64,000 nt of DNA from positions 1,953,310-2,017,309 of the forward strand of contig NC_014828.1 in assembly GCF_000178115.2 (NCBI RefSeq). Reading direction: 5' to 3'. Positions 1 through 6,814 of this stretch are shown piece after piece (the first letter of the stretch is position 1; every line of letters starts with the position of its first letter). Source of the stretch: Ethanoligenens harbinense YUAN-3 (lineage in GTDB: Bacteria; Bacillota; Clostridia; Oscillospirales; Ethanoligenentaceae). Below the pieces are notes generated by a model that searched no databases, had not been told where the DNA came from, and saw nothing but the letters and a program-made list of their open reading frames with translations. Position numbers and translations under genes: made by a program.

Positions 1-1828
1 ATGGCTTGACTTCCTTTTCGATGAATGCATCGATCCCACCATCGTAGTTGAACGGTATGTTTTCCGAGTCGCGGAGGTTCGGATCGGATTCGCCTTCAAC
101 CTCTTTTGCATGTGGATCAGTTTCCGTGATAAACGGACGGATCTTCTTGAGTTGCGTCTTTTTGAGCTTTGTCGCCTTGGCAAAAGCGTCCCAATCGTCC
201 AGTGGAGTTCCGACTGGAGCATTGGCAACCGCCTCACGAACAGAATCAAGCTCTGACTGCTTCTTGAATGTATCTTCCGGGATTTCTCGTTCCGGGAATA
301 CGCGCAGGCGCAGCGGGCGCTCGACAGTTACATTCCAGTAGCCGAACTCACTGTTATCGAATATCATGCTTACGTCGCTTTCCTCCATGTCGAGGAAGAT
401 GCGGACAATTTCCTTACGGATTTCCGGCGTGAATTCGCAGTTCTTATTGCCCATGTTCTTGCGCAGCGAGGACTTCATATTTGTCGCGTCGATGAGCTGA
501 ATCTTGCCTTTGCGGCGTTCTTCCTTCTTATTGGAAAGCACCCAAATGTATGTGCCAATGCCTGTGTTGTAGAACATGTTGTCAGGCAATGCGATGATGG
601 CCTCTACCAGATCACGCTCGATCATATACCGGCGGGCATTGCTCTCGCCGCTTCCTGCATCGCCCGTGAACAGGGATGAGCCGTTATGTACTTCGATGAT
701 ACGGCTACCGAGTTCCGTATCGGTTTTCATCTTGGATACATTGTTAAGCAGGAAGAGAAGCTGTCCGTCACTTGTGCGCGGGATCATCTTTAGCTCCTCA
801 CCGCCGGGAAGGTATGCATTGAAACGAGTGTCAAGGATTTCACTCTTGCCACCCATCTTGTCTGCATCTGTTTTCCAGCTTTTCCCATACGGTGGATTGG
901 AAAGCATGAAGTCGAACTGCCGCGACGGATTCCCATCCAGCGATAGCGTTGAGCCATAGAAGATGTGTTCGGCTTCCTCGCCATCGCCCTTGAGCAGCAT
1001 GTCTGCTTTGCAGATGGCGTATGTTTCCGGCTGAACCTCCTGACCAAACAGGTGAATAGAGACATTCTTTCCGCGACGACCCGCGAGTGTCAGGAGTCGT
1101 GCCTGAGCAACCGTAAGCATTCCTCCTGTGCCACAGGCACCGTCATAGCAGGAGTATGTTGCATCTTTGATCTGGTCTTCAACGGGATAGAAAGCAAGGT
1201 CAGCCATGAGCTCGACAACGTCCCTCGGTGTCCAGTGTTCTCCGGCTTCCTCATTGTTTTCTTCGTTAAATCGGCGGATTAACTCCTCGAAGATTGTTCC
1301 CATGCCGTGGTTATCGAGTCCCGGCAGCTTCACGATCTTTTTCTCCGCGTCCTTATAGACAGGATCCGGGCTGAGATTGATATCCGATGACGTGAACTTA
1401 TCGATGACCGCGCCAAGGATATCCGCATCGACCATAGTCTTGATCTGGTCGCGGAATTTGAACTTGTCGAGGATCTCCTGAACGTTCGGAGAGAAGCCGT
1501 CCAGGTATGCCTTGAAGTCGGCTTCAAGCGTCTGCTTCTTCGCGCGGCTCGTCAGATCCTTTAAAAGGAACGGCGAATCATTACAGAATGCTTGTCCAGC
1601 CGTATTGCAGAGCGCAGGCCACTGGTTATCGATCTTGGCGGCTTCCAGCTGCTTCTTCATGGTAAGGACGGCTTTCTTTGTTCCTTCAAGCATTGCATCA
1701 AGGCGGCGGATGACTGTCATCGGCAGAATAACGTCACGGTATTTACCACGGACATAGACGTCGCGCAGGCAGTCGTCTGCAATTCCCCATATAAAACTGA
1801 CTATCGAGTTGTACTCCTGATTGTCCAT
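1..1828 (-). CDS. hsdM: Type I restriction-modification DNA methyltransferase subunit HsdM (3' end beyond the window)
   Basis: N6-adenine methyltransferase subunit of a type I restriction-modification complex; it methylates DNA with HsdS and enables HsdR. The minus strand is open from an ATG at 1828 to the window edge, giving about 609 residues. An N-terminal HsdM helical domain is followed by the SAM-binding motif YDGACGTGG (near residue 228) and the catalytic NPPY motif (residues 311-314). A ribosome site (GGAGAAAG) precedes the ATG. It lies downstream of the HTH gene (1919-2134) and the NBR1-like gene (2127-2984), probably as one operon; hsdS and hsdR should follow outside the window. The C-terminus is missing only because the window ends. 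Family assignment is secure; target sequence is unknown. Confidence 0.95.
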   Translation of the reverse strand, partial: MDNQEYNSIVSFIWGIADDCLRDVYVRGKYRDVILPMTVIRRLDAMLEGTKKAVLTMKKQLEAAKIDNQWPALCNTAGQAFCNDSPFLLKDLTSRAKKQTLEADFKAYLDGFSPNVQEILDKFKFRDQIKTMVDADILGAVIDKFTSSDINLSPDPVYKDAEKKIVKLPGLDNHGMGTIFEELIRRFNEENNEEAGEHWTPRDVVELMADLAFYPVEDQIKDATYSCYDGACGTGGMLTVAQARLLTLAGRRGKNVSIHLFGQEVQPETYAICKADMLLKGDGEEAEHIFYGSTLSLDGNPSRQFDFMLSNPPYGKSWKTDADKMGGKSEILDTRFNAYLPGGEELKMIPRTSDGQLLFLLNNVSKMKTDTELGSRIIEVHNGSSLFTGDAGSGESNARRYMIERDLVEAIIALPDNMFYNTGIGTYIWVLSNKKEERRKGKIQLIDATNMKSSLRKNMGNKNCEFTPEIRKEIVRIFLDMEESDVSMIFDNSEFGYWNVTVERPLRLRVFPEREIPEDTFKKQSELDSVREAVANAPVGTPLDDWDAFAKATKLKKTQLKKIRPFITETDPHAKEVEGESDPNLRDSENIPFNYDGGIDAFIEKEVKP

Positions 1829-1918
1829 TGACTTTCTCCTTCGCACCGCTGTTTCTTCGCAGCGGCCTTTTTCATTTATTATGTATTACCGGCTGTCCAA
1901 TAGTCTGGACTTCGCCGA

Positions 1919-2134
1919 TCAGTTTTCCTTGTTTTCCTTTTCGCTGTTTTCTTCGGCAGCTCCGCCGGAGCGAATCCAGTCATCGACTTCGCTCAGTTTG
2001 AATTTCCAAAGTCGCCCGACTTTGTATGCAGGCATGTTGCGCTTGTTGATCCATTGCATGATGCTTTCGCGGCCTACCCCGAGGTATTCCTGCACTTCCT
2101 TCATCGTTGACCATTTTTCTATATTCTTATCCAC
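1919..2134 (-). CDS. Small helix-turn-helix (excisionase/MerR-like, HTH_17) DNA-binding protein
   Basis: 71-residue DNA-binding protein. Residues about 8-55 match the HTH_17 pattern: an N-terminal helix (MKEVQEYLGV), a recognition helix with R-x-S-I-M-Q-W, and the wing signature PAYKVGRLWKFKLSEVDDW. The C-terminal tail is acidic and low-complexity. The start overlaps the end of the upstream NBR1-like gene by 8 bases, so translation is probably coupled. HTH_17 proteins of this size often sit just ahead of hsdM and may tune expression of the operon. That role is inferred, and an excisionase-type function is the alternative. Confidence 0.85.
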   Translation of the reverse strand: MDKNIEKWSTMKEVQEYLGVGRESIMQWINKRNMPAYKVGRLWKFKLSEVDDWIRSGGAAEENSEKENKEN

Positions 2135-2984
2135 GCGTGTCTCCTTCGTCCGACGTATGGAACGTCACCTGAATCCTTATATTGAAATCCCACCGCTTAT
2201 TCGGAAAGCAGTTTTCTCCATCAGCATCCTGCATTTCCCACTTGCATTCGAAGTTTCCCTCGAAGCCACGGGCATCTATGTCTGTGGCTATTTTTGTAAA
2301 TTCGCCCGGTCTTGTATCCAGTACCGGAATAACTGTTTTTAGGGGCCGAGGATGTATTTCTGTCTGATTCACCAGAACCAGCTTCCGGTCATGCCATTTA
2401 CATGTTCCACGGTTCTGTAATTTCCATTCGTGGTGAATGATCTCATAGCAGTCCGCTTCATGACGCCTGCCGCCGAATTCAACCATAACATCATCGCCAG
2501 CATACCGAGGGCCGCTTATGTCATCTGCAGATATCGGTTGCCCTGCCAGAAGCGTCTGATACATCTCCCAGACTGCGTTGTCAACGTCGTCACCGGGAGT
2601 TGTCACGAACAGACTGAACTGTGCTGCAAGAGCATGAGCGAACTTGGCCTTGTCCAGTTGCGCTCCAGAAGGAATTCCGAACTCCGCCATGCAGGCTGCG
2701 AGCTTGTTGGCGGGCAGGTTCTTGTCAATGAATGCAGCAAGCCCATCCAGGTTAATCGGATTCGGGAACGACTCCTTTATTTCCGGGATGAGCGGTCTGT
2801 CCTTGGCATAATGCCTCTCGCCTTCAAGAGCTTCATTTGTCCTGTTCTTATATGCAAGAGGCATCACAAAATAATGGCTTCCAGCAGCATTGAAGAACTC
2901 GATGATATAGGTTCCTTGATTCCGCTGATTATCTAAAAAGCCATACAGCTTATTGAGAAATTCGTTGCTCTTAATACTGATCAC
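2127..2984 (-). CDS. Protein with a C-terminal NBR1-Ig-like (four-tryptophan) domain, first gene of the RM operon
   Basis: About 285 residues. The N-terminal 150 residues are helical and unrecognised. From about residue 175 there is an Ig-like pattern: W-K-L-x-N-R-G-T-C-x-W, then V-I-P-V-L-D-x-R-P-G, G-x-F-E-C-K-W-E-M-x-D and a final W-D-F. This ordered spacing resembles the NBR1 central (FW) domain, known in eukaryotic autophagy receptors and also in bacterial proteins. The start is unusual: the in-frame GTG at 2984 lies inside a perfect Shine-Dalgarno stretch (GAGGAGGTGATC). A rare ATT codon at 2975 sits 8 bases after GGAGG and may be the real start. It heads the operon with HTH and HsdM. 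Function unknown; the domain call is pattern-based. Confidence 0.75.
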   Translation of the reverse strand: MISIKSNEFLNKLYGFLDNQRNQGTYIIEFFNAAGSHYFVMPLAYKNRTNEALEGERHYAKDRPLIPEIKESFPNPINLDGLAAFIDKNLPANKLAACMAEFGIPSGAQLDKAKFAHALAAQFSLFVTTPGDDVDNAVWEMYQTLLAGQPISADDISGPRYAGDDVMVEFGGRRHEADCYEIIHHEWKLQNRGTCKWHDRKLVLVNQTEIHPRPLKTVIPVLDTRPGEFTKIATDIDARGFEGNFECKWEMQDADGENCFPNKRWDFNIRIQVTFHTSDEGDTRG

Positions 2985-2986
2985 CT

Positions 2987-3052
2987 CCTCAGGACCTGAT
3001 TCAGGACCTGCAAGACCTGATTTGCTGCGTGCCTCCCTTTTTCAGGACCTAA
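2987..3052. promoter_or_regulatory. Cluster of TCAGGACCTGA palindromic operators upstream of the RM operon
   Basis: The perfect 11-bp palindrome TCAGGACCTGA lies at 2989-2999. A near copy (TCAGGACCTGC) follows at 3001-3011, a half-like copy (AAGACCTGA) at 3012-3020 and another (TCAGGACCTAA) at 3042-3052. The first overlaps the Shine-Dalgarno of the NBR1-like gene on the minus strand. A cluster like this, between divergent genes, is typical of a repressor or controller binding region. The HTH protein at 1919-2134 is the obvious but untested ligand. The rest of the 239-base gap is AT-rich (3100-3210) and probably holds the divergent promoters. Confidence 0.6.
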
Positions 3053-3223
3053 CTGTCATTCGACAATAAGGTCAGTTGATCGAACGGGCCCTGAAGACAA
3101 CAAAAGACAGACCTCTGAAATTAATTATACGAGTTCTTTATAAACAAATCAACAGTATCAGATTTCAGAAGCGTCAAACACACATAAATCGACAAATACA
3201 GGCAAACAAATGGAGGTGAGACA

Positions 3224-3415
3224 GTGACTCACGACGATAGAGAAACGTGGCGCATCAATATCGAGAACGATGCTGACCAGGTCTGCTCCATCTACGGAGA
3301 GGCAGCTGTCGATGGCGTGTTTCAGCGCTACGACGCGACCTGCTTCGACGATCTCTGCCCTTCCTATTACGAGGAAGTGTTCGGCGATCTGGAGCTGATG
3401 ATTAACGACAACTGA
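3224..3415 (+). CDS. Small acidic hypothetical protein, first prophage gene
   Basis: 63 residues starting at GTG, preceded by a strong GGAGGTGA ribosome site 6 bases upstream. It is acidic and rich in Asp, Glu and Tyr, with no recognisable motif or membrane segment. It is the first plus-strand gene after the divergent promoter region, the position usual for small early phage genes. I do not recognise the family. Confidence 0.65.
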   Translation: MTHDDRETWRINIENDADQVCSIYGEAAVDGVFQRYDATCFDDLCPSYYEEVFGDLELMINDN

Positions 3416-3671
3416 GAATCTCCTATGAAACATATCGAAAAAGGGCTACAAAACAGCCCACAAAGCTCCATATGTTAGGAAGTTCGGATTTGCCCTGAAC
3501 AAGGCGTTAAAAGGTTCACCGCCATAGCCGTTCACCCCGGTGCACAGAGGTGGCTCGAGCGGGCCTAGCGGTCACAAGTGAACAAGAAACCAGTCTACGA
3601 GCGTGGCTGGCCGAACGAAACGAGTTGAATTCCCGTTCCGTCTGGCCTGTCACGCCTTCTTTTTTGTGCGG

Positions 3672-3699
3672 CCTCCGGTTCGGGAGAAGCGAACGGAGG
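3672..3699 (+). promoter_or_regulatory. Hairpin that pairs the ribosome site of the sigma-like gene
   Basis: CCTCCG at 3672-3677 can pair with CGGAGG at 3694-3699, and the adjacent TTC/GAA extends the stem around a one-base bulge. The 3' arm contains the GGAGG Shine-Dalgarno for the ATG at 3708, so in the folded RNA that site would be hidden. The 290 bases between 3416 and 3707 hold no other gene I can support. Confidence 0.5.
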
Positions 3700-3707
3700 T
3701 ATCGCAC

Positions 3708-4208
3708 ATGAAAAACAATGTCAACCAGAGTAAACGCATCTACGACAAGACCACCAAGCAGTGGTACGAGATCCCGGAGGACCAGTATCGCGAGTACGAC
3801 CGCTGGCGCACGGCGCTGAGGAAACGCATGCAGTATCGCGGCGAGTGCTTCTGCCCGCGCAGCAAATGGTGGCTGTGCGACGGCAACTGCCTCGACTGCG
3901 AATTCCACAACAACACGACCGTCTCTCTTGACGATCCACTGCCGGACGGCGAAGGAACGCTCGCCGATTACGTTCCGGACGACGCTCCTCTTATTGAAGA
4001 GGTGCTTTCCGAGAAGGCGGAGCTGGACCAGCTCTTCGAGCGTCTGCAGGAGCTCATGCCGGAGGCCAAGCGTATCGGAGAGCTCCGCGAGGAAGGCCTC
4101 TCCGACGAGGCCATCGCCGACACCATCGGCATCAAGCGCACGACGTTCCTGTCCCGCCTGAAGAAGGCCGAGGGGAAGCTGTCTCAGGAGTTCCCCGACT
4201 GGTTCTAA
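3708..4208 (+). CDS. Sigma-factor-like (region 4 HTH) regulatory protein
   Basis: 166 residues. The start ATG at 3708 has GGAGG nine bases upstream; an ORF extending to 3603 lacks a ribosome site. The middle has a Cys cluster (GECFCPRSKWWLCDGNCLDC) that could bind metal. The C-terminus (about residues 100-160) resembles sigma-70 region 4: L-F-E-R-L-Q-E-L-M-P-E-A-K-R-I, then a helix-turn-helix (LSDEAIADTIGIKRTTFLSRLKKAE). Proteins of this architecture open the early region of many clostridial prophages and probably direct phage-gene transcription. Regions 1-2 are absent, so it is not a complete sigma factor. Confidence 0.8.
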   Translation: MKNNVNQSKRIYDKTTKQWYEIPEDQYREYDRWRTALRKRMQYRGECFCPRSKWWLCDGNCLDCEFHNNTTVSLDDPLPDGEGTLADYVPDDAPLIEEVLSEKAELDQLFERLQELMPEAKRIGELREEGLSDEAIADTIGIKRTTFLSRLKKAEGKLSQEFPDWF

Positions 4209-4215
4209 TCATGCG

Positions 4216-4250
4216 GCTCCGGCTGCCCATCGTGGTGGCCGGAGCTTTTT
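4216..4250 (+). terminator. Rho-independent terminator after the sigma-like gene
   Basis: GCTCCGGC (4216-4223) pairs perfectly with GCCGGAGC (4238-4245), followed by five T residues, just after the stop at 4208. Confidence 0.85.
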
Positions 4251-4270
4251 CTGAAATTCTTCTTTTCCCT

Positions 4271-4308
4271 TCGTCAAAACGGCCCGCCCGCCTCCAGTGG
4301 GAAGTGTA
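4271..4308 (+). ncRNA. TTCGTCAAAA/CCTCCAGTGG element, copy 1
   Basis: Shares TTCGTCAAAA (4270-4279) and CCTCCAGTGGGAAGTG (4291-4306) with copies at 8811 and 38761. In this copy I do not see the clean flanking stem that the other two have, so it may be degenerate or fold differently. It lies 40 bases upstream of the small gene at 4349. CCTCC could pair with the downstream GGAGG. Confidence 0.5.
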
Positions 4309-4348
4309 AGGAGCACGAAAACAGATGCTCCGGATTGGAGGAAACGTG

Positions 4349-4555
4349 ATGAACAAGACACGCAACAGAAGTCCTGCGGACACCGAGGTTATCGCCGTTC
4401 TTATCGCGATAAGCCATGTATCCGCAAGACTGGCAAGGAACCTCTCGATCCTTGCCGCAGACAGACAACCATTGGAAGGAGGCAAAGAGAATGTCAAAAA
4501 TGGCAGAAATGGATCAGACCATCAAGGAACTGCGCGATGCCGCCGCTGCTATTAA
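4349..4555 (+). CDS. Small hypothetical phage protein
   Basis: 68 residues from ATG at 4349 (GGAGGAAACGTG ahead of it) to the stop at 4555. It overlaps the next gene (4491) by 65 bases in another frame. The N-terminal half has an amphipathic, Ala/Leu-rich helix (ADTEVIAVLIAISHVSARL), a pattern I associate with a short gene found at this position in related prophages. The C-terminal part, inside the overlap, may be poorly constrained. Function unknown. Confidence 0.5.
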   Translation: MNKTRNRSPADTEVIAVLIAISHVSARLARNLSILAADRQPLEGGKENVKNGRNGSDHQGTARCRRCY

Positions 4556-4823
4556 CAGCGCGGCCGACTGGCTCTACCAGCAGTTCTCCGGCAACGACGA
4601 GGAACCCGCTCCGCAGCCTGAAGAGACGCAGGCCGAGCCTGAGCCGAAGAAGGAGCTGAAGCTGGAGGATGTGAGGAAGGTTCTCGCCGAACGGTCGCGC
4701 GCAGGCTATACGGCGCAGATCCGCGAGCTGCTCCACAAGTACGGTGCGAGCAAGCTGTCGGCTGTCGATCCGAAGGACTACGAGGCCCTGCTCTTTGATG
4801 TGGAGGGACTCAATGAATTCTGA
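4491..4823 (+). CDS. Phage hypothetical protein of the type often labelled rRNA biogenesis protein rrp5
   Basis: 110 residues. The start at 4491 follows AAGGAGG; an upstream in-frame ATG at 4416 has no site. An N-terminal helix is followed by an acidic, Pro-rich linker (about residues 38-62, rich in PEP and EP) and a C-terminal helical domain with LEDVRKVLAERSRAGYTAQI and YGASKLSAVDP. That C-terminal domain recurs in clostridial prophages immediately before DUF2800 genes. It may be an accessory factor for the recombination pair that follows. It ends 11 bases inside the DUF2800 gene. Biochemical function is unknown. Confidence 0.8.
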   Translation: MSKMAEMDQTIKELRDAAAAINSAADWLYQQFSGNDEEPAPQPEETQAEPEPKKELKLEDVRKVLAERSRAGYTAQIRELLHKYGASKLSAVDPKDYEALLFDVEGLNEF

Positions 4824-5955
4824 AAGACAGCATGCGGTCCTCTCCGCATCAAGCTCCGACCGGTGGATTCACTGCCCGCCGTCGGTACGGCTTAGCGAGG
4901 GATTCGAGGACAAAGGAAGCGACTACGCACTGGAAGGCACCTGCGCTCACGCGCTCGCCGAATACAAGCTCCGCAAGGCGCTCGGCTACCCGGCACAGGA
5001 CCCGACCGAGGACCTCGCCTTCTACAACGAGGAGATGGAGGAAGCAACAGACGGCTATGTCAGCTACGTACTGGAAAAGGTCGAGGCCGCAAAAGAGGCC
5101 TGCTCTGATCCGGTTGTTCTGGTCGAGCAGCGCGTGGACTACTCCCGCTGGGTGAGACAGGGCTTCGGCACATCCGATGCGCTGATCATCGCGGACGGCA
5201 CGCTCCGGATCATCGATCTGAAGTACGGCACCGGCATCGCCGTGTCGGCGGAGGACAATCCGCAGCTCAAATGCTACTCGCTGGGTGCCTTGGAGCTGTT
5301 CGACGACATCTACGACATCGATTCGGTCGCCATGTCGATCTACCAGCCGAGACGGCAGAACGTCAGCGAATGGCAGATCAGCAAGAATGACCTGCTCGCA
5401 TGGGCGGACGAGGTTCTGAAGCCTACGGCGGAGCTGGCCTGGGACGGCAAGGGGGAATTCTCCTGCGGCCCGTGGTGCCGGTTCTGCAAGGCGAAGACCA
5501 TCTGCAGGAAACGGGCCGAGGAGAACCTGAAGCTCGCGCAGCATGAGTTCAGGCTGCCGCCGGAGCTCTCCGACGCGGAGATCGAGGTCATCCTTTCCCA
5601 GGTGGACGAGCTGGTCTCGTGGGCGTCCGACATCAAGGAGTACGCGCTCCAGCAGGCGCTTTCCGGCAAGGAGTGGCGCGGCTTCAAGCTCGTAGAGGGC
5701 AGGTCCGTCCGCAAGTACGCCAATGAAACCGCCGTCGCCAAGACGGTCGAAGACGCCGGATTCGACCCGTATGAGAAGAAGCTGCTCGGCATTACTGCCA
5801 TGCAGAAGCTCCTCGGAAAGAACCGGTTCAATGAACTCCTGTCAGGCTTCATCGAGAAGCCGCAGGGCAAACCAACACTCGTCCCGGACTCCGACAAGCG
5901 TCCGGCGATGAATACAGCAAAAAACGACTTCAAGGAGGTCAAAAATCATGAGTAA
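4813..5955 (+). CDS. DUF2800 family Cas4/RecB-like PD-(D/E)XK nuclease
   Basis: 380 residues. The ATG at 4813 follows GGAGGG and overlaps the previous stop, so the two genes are translationally coupled. Nuclease-like motifs appear in order: EGTCAHALAEYKL (RecB GTxxH-type motif, near residue 35), IIDLKYGTG (D-x-K active site, near residue 135), N-P-Q-L-K-C-Y (Q/Y motif), and a C-terminal cysteine group (CGPWCRFCKAKTIC) like the iron-sulfur cluster of Cas4-type enzymes. It pairs with the next gene, DUF2815. Together they probably form a phage recombination or replication-repair module acting on single-stranded ends. The functional role is inferred. Confidence 0.9.
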   Translation: MNSERQHAVLSASSSDRWIHCPPSVRLSEGFEDKGSDYALEGTCAHALAEYKLRKALGYPAQDPTEDLAFYNEEMEEATDGYVSYVLEKVEAAKEACSDPVVLVEQRVDYSRWVRQGFGTSDALIIADGTLRIIDLKYGTGIAVSAEDNPQLKCYSLGALELFDDIYDIDSVAMSIYQPRRQNVSEWQISKNDLLAWADEVLKPTAELAWDGKGEFSCGPWCRFCKAKTICRKRAEENLKLAQHEFRLPPELSDAEIEVILSQVDELVSWASDIKEYALQQALSGKEWRGFKLVEGRSVRKYANETAVAKTVEDAGFDPYEKKLLGITAMQKLLGKNRFNELLSGFIEKPQGKPTLVPDSDKRPAMNTAKNDFKEVKNHE

Positions 5956-6526
5956 GACAACTATGCACAATCCGATGAAGGTTATCACTGGCCCGAACAC
6001 CCGCTGGTCCTACGCGAACGTCTGGGAGCCGAAGTCCATCAACGGCGGAACGCCGAAATACAGCGTAAGCCTCATCATCCCGAAGTCCGACACCGTGACG
6101 GTCGCCAAGGTCAAGGCCGCCATCGAGGCTGCCTATAAGGAGGGCGAAGCCAAGCTCAAGGGCAACAGCAAGTCCGTTCCCGCGCTGTCCGTGATCAAGA
6201 CGCCGCTTCGTGACGGCGACGCGGAGCGTCCGGACGACGAGGCCTACCGCGGCTCCTACTTCGTGAATGCGAACGCAACGACCGCTCCGGGCATCGTGGA
6301 CGCGGACCTGAATCCGATTCTTTCCCGCAGCGAGGTGTACTCCGGCGTGTACGGCAGAGCCAGCATCACGTTCTACGCGTTCAACTCCTCCGGGAACCGC
6401 GGCATCGCCTGCGGCCTGAACAACCTGCAGAAGATCCGTGATGGCGAGCCGCTCGGCAGCAAGGCCAGCGCAGAATCCGACTTCGCGGATTTCACAACCG
6501 ACAACGACGACGATTTCCTGAACTAA
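5948..6526 (+). CDS. DUF2815 family protein, probable single-stranded-DNA-binding protein
   Basis: 192 residues; the ATG at 5948 overlaps the DUF2800 stop by 8 bases and follows AAGGAGG. The sequence fits DUF2815: N-terminal ITGPNTRWSYANVWEP, a central KYSVSLIIPKSD strand pair, and G-V-Y-x-R-A-S-I-x-F-Y-A-F near residue 140. The C-terminus is acidic (DNDDDFLN), as in bacterial and phage SSB proteins that recruit partners through an acidic tail. Its partner is probably the DUF2800 nuclease. The SSB function is known or inferred for the family, not shown here. Confidence 0.9.
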   Translation: MSKTTMHNPMKVITGPNTRWSYANVWEPKSINGGTPKYSVSLIIPKSDTVTVAKVKAAIEAAYKEGEAKLKGNSKSVPALSVIKTPLRDGDAERPDDEAYRGSYFVNANATTAPGIVDADLNPILSRSEVYSGVYGRASITFYAFNSSGNRGIACGLNNLQKIRDGEPLGSKASAESDFADFTTDNDDDFLN

Positions 6527-6538
6527 GGAGGCAAGCCA

Positions 6539-6736
6539 ATGGAAACCATCATGAACATGATTCTCTGCATCATCTACGACCTGCTCGGCCTCAGCGGCAT
6601 CGCGCTCCTGATCATCATCTCGGTCACGAGCGCCCGCTCCTACCGGGAGGACAAGGAACTCAGGCTCCATCAGGAGGAGCGCGACAAGGAGTACCACGAG
6701 CGCCGCATGAAGGAACTCGAAGCGCATCGCAGCTAA
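6539..6736 (+). CDS. Small single-pass membrane protein with charged cytoplasmic tail
   Basis: 65 residues with a good GGAGG site. Residues about 5-30 form one hydrophobic segment (LCIIYDLLGLSGIALLIIIS). The rest is a highly charged helix rich in Arg, Glu, Lys and His, likely coiled-coil. It sits between DUF2815 and the DNA polymerase. It could tether replication proteins to the membrane, but this is speculation; no family is recognised. Confidence 0.7.
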   Translation: METIMNMILCIIYDLLGLSGIALLIIISVTSARSYREDKELRLHQEERDKEYHERRMKELEAHRS

Positions 6737-6761
6737 TCCACAGAACATAAAGCTGTTGGCG

Positions 6762-6793
6762 GGCGGCAGGGACCTATCTCCCTGCCGCCTTAT
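6762..6793 (+). terminator. Strong hairpin before the DNA polymerase gene
   Basis: An 11-bp perfect stem, GGCGGCAGGGA (6762-6772) with TCCCTGCCGCC (6779-6789), followed by only a weak T tract (TTATTC). It could be a partial terminator or attenuator between the DUF2815 genes and the polymerase. Confidence 0.6.
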
Positions 6794-6814
6794 TCGTGAA
6801 TTGAGGTGAAAAAT

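Noticed and set aside
3603-3707. 35-codon N-terminal extension of the sigma-like protein
   Set aside because: Lacks a ribosome site; ATG 3708 has GGAGG.
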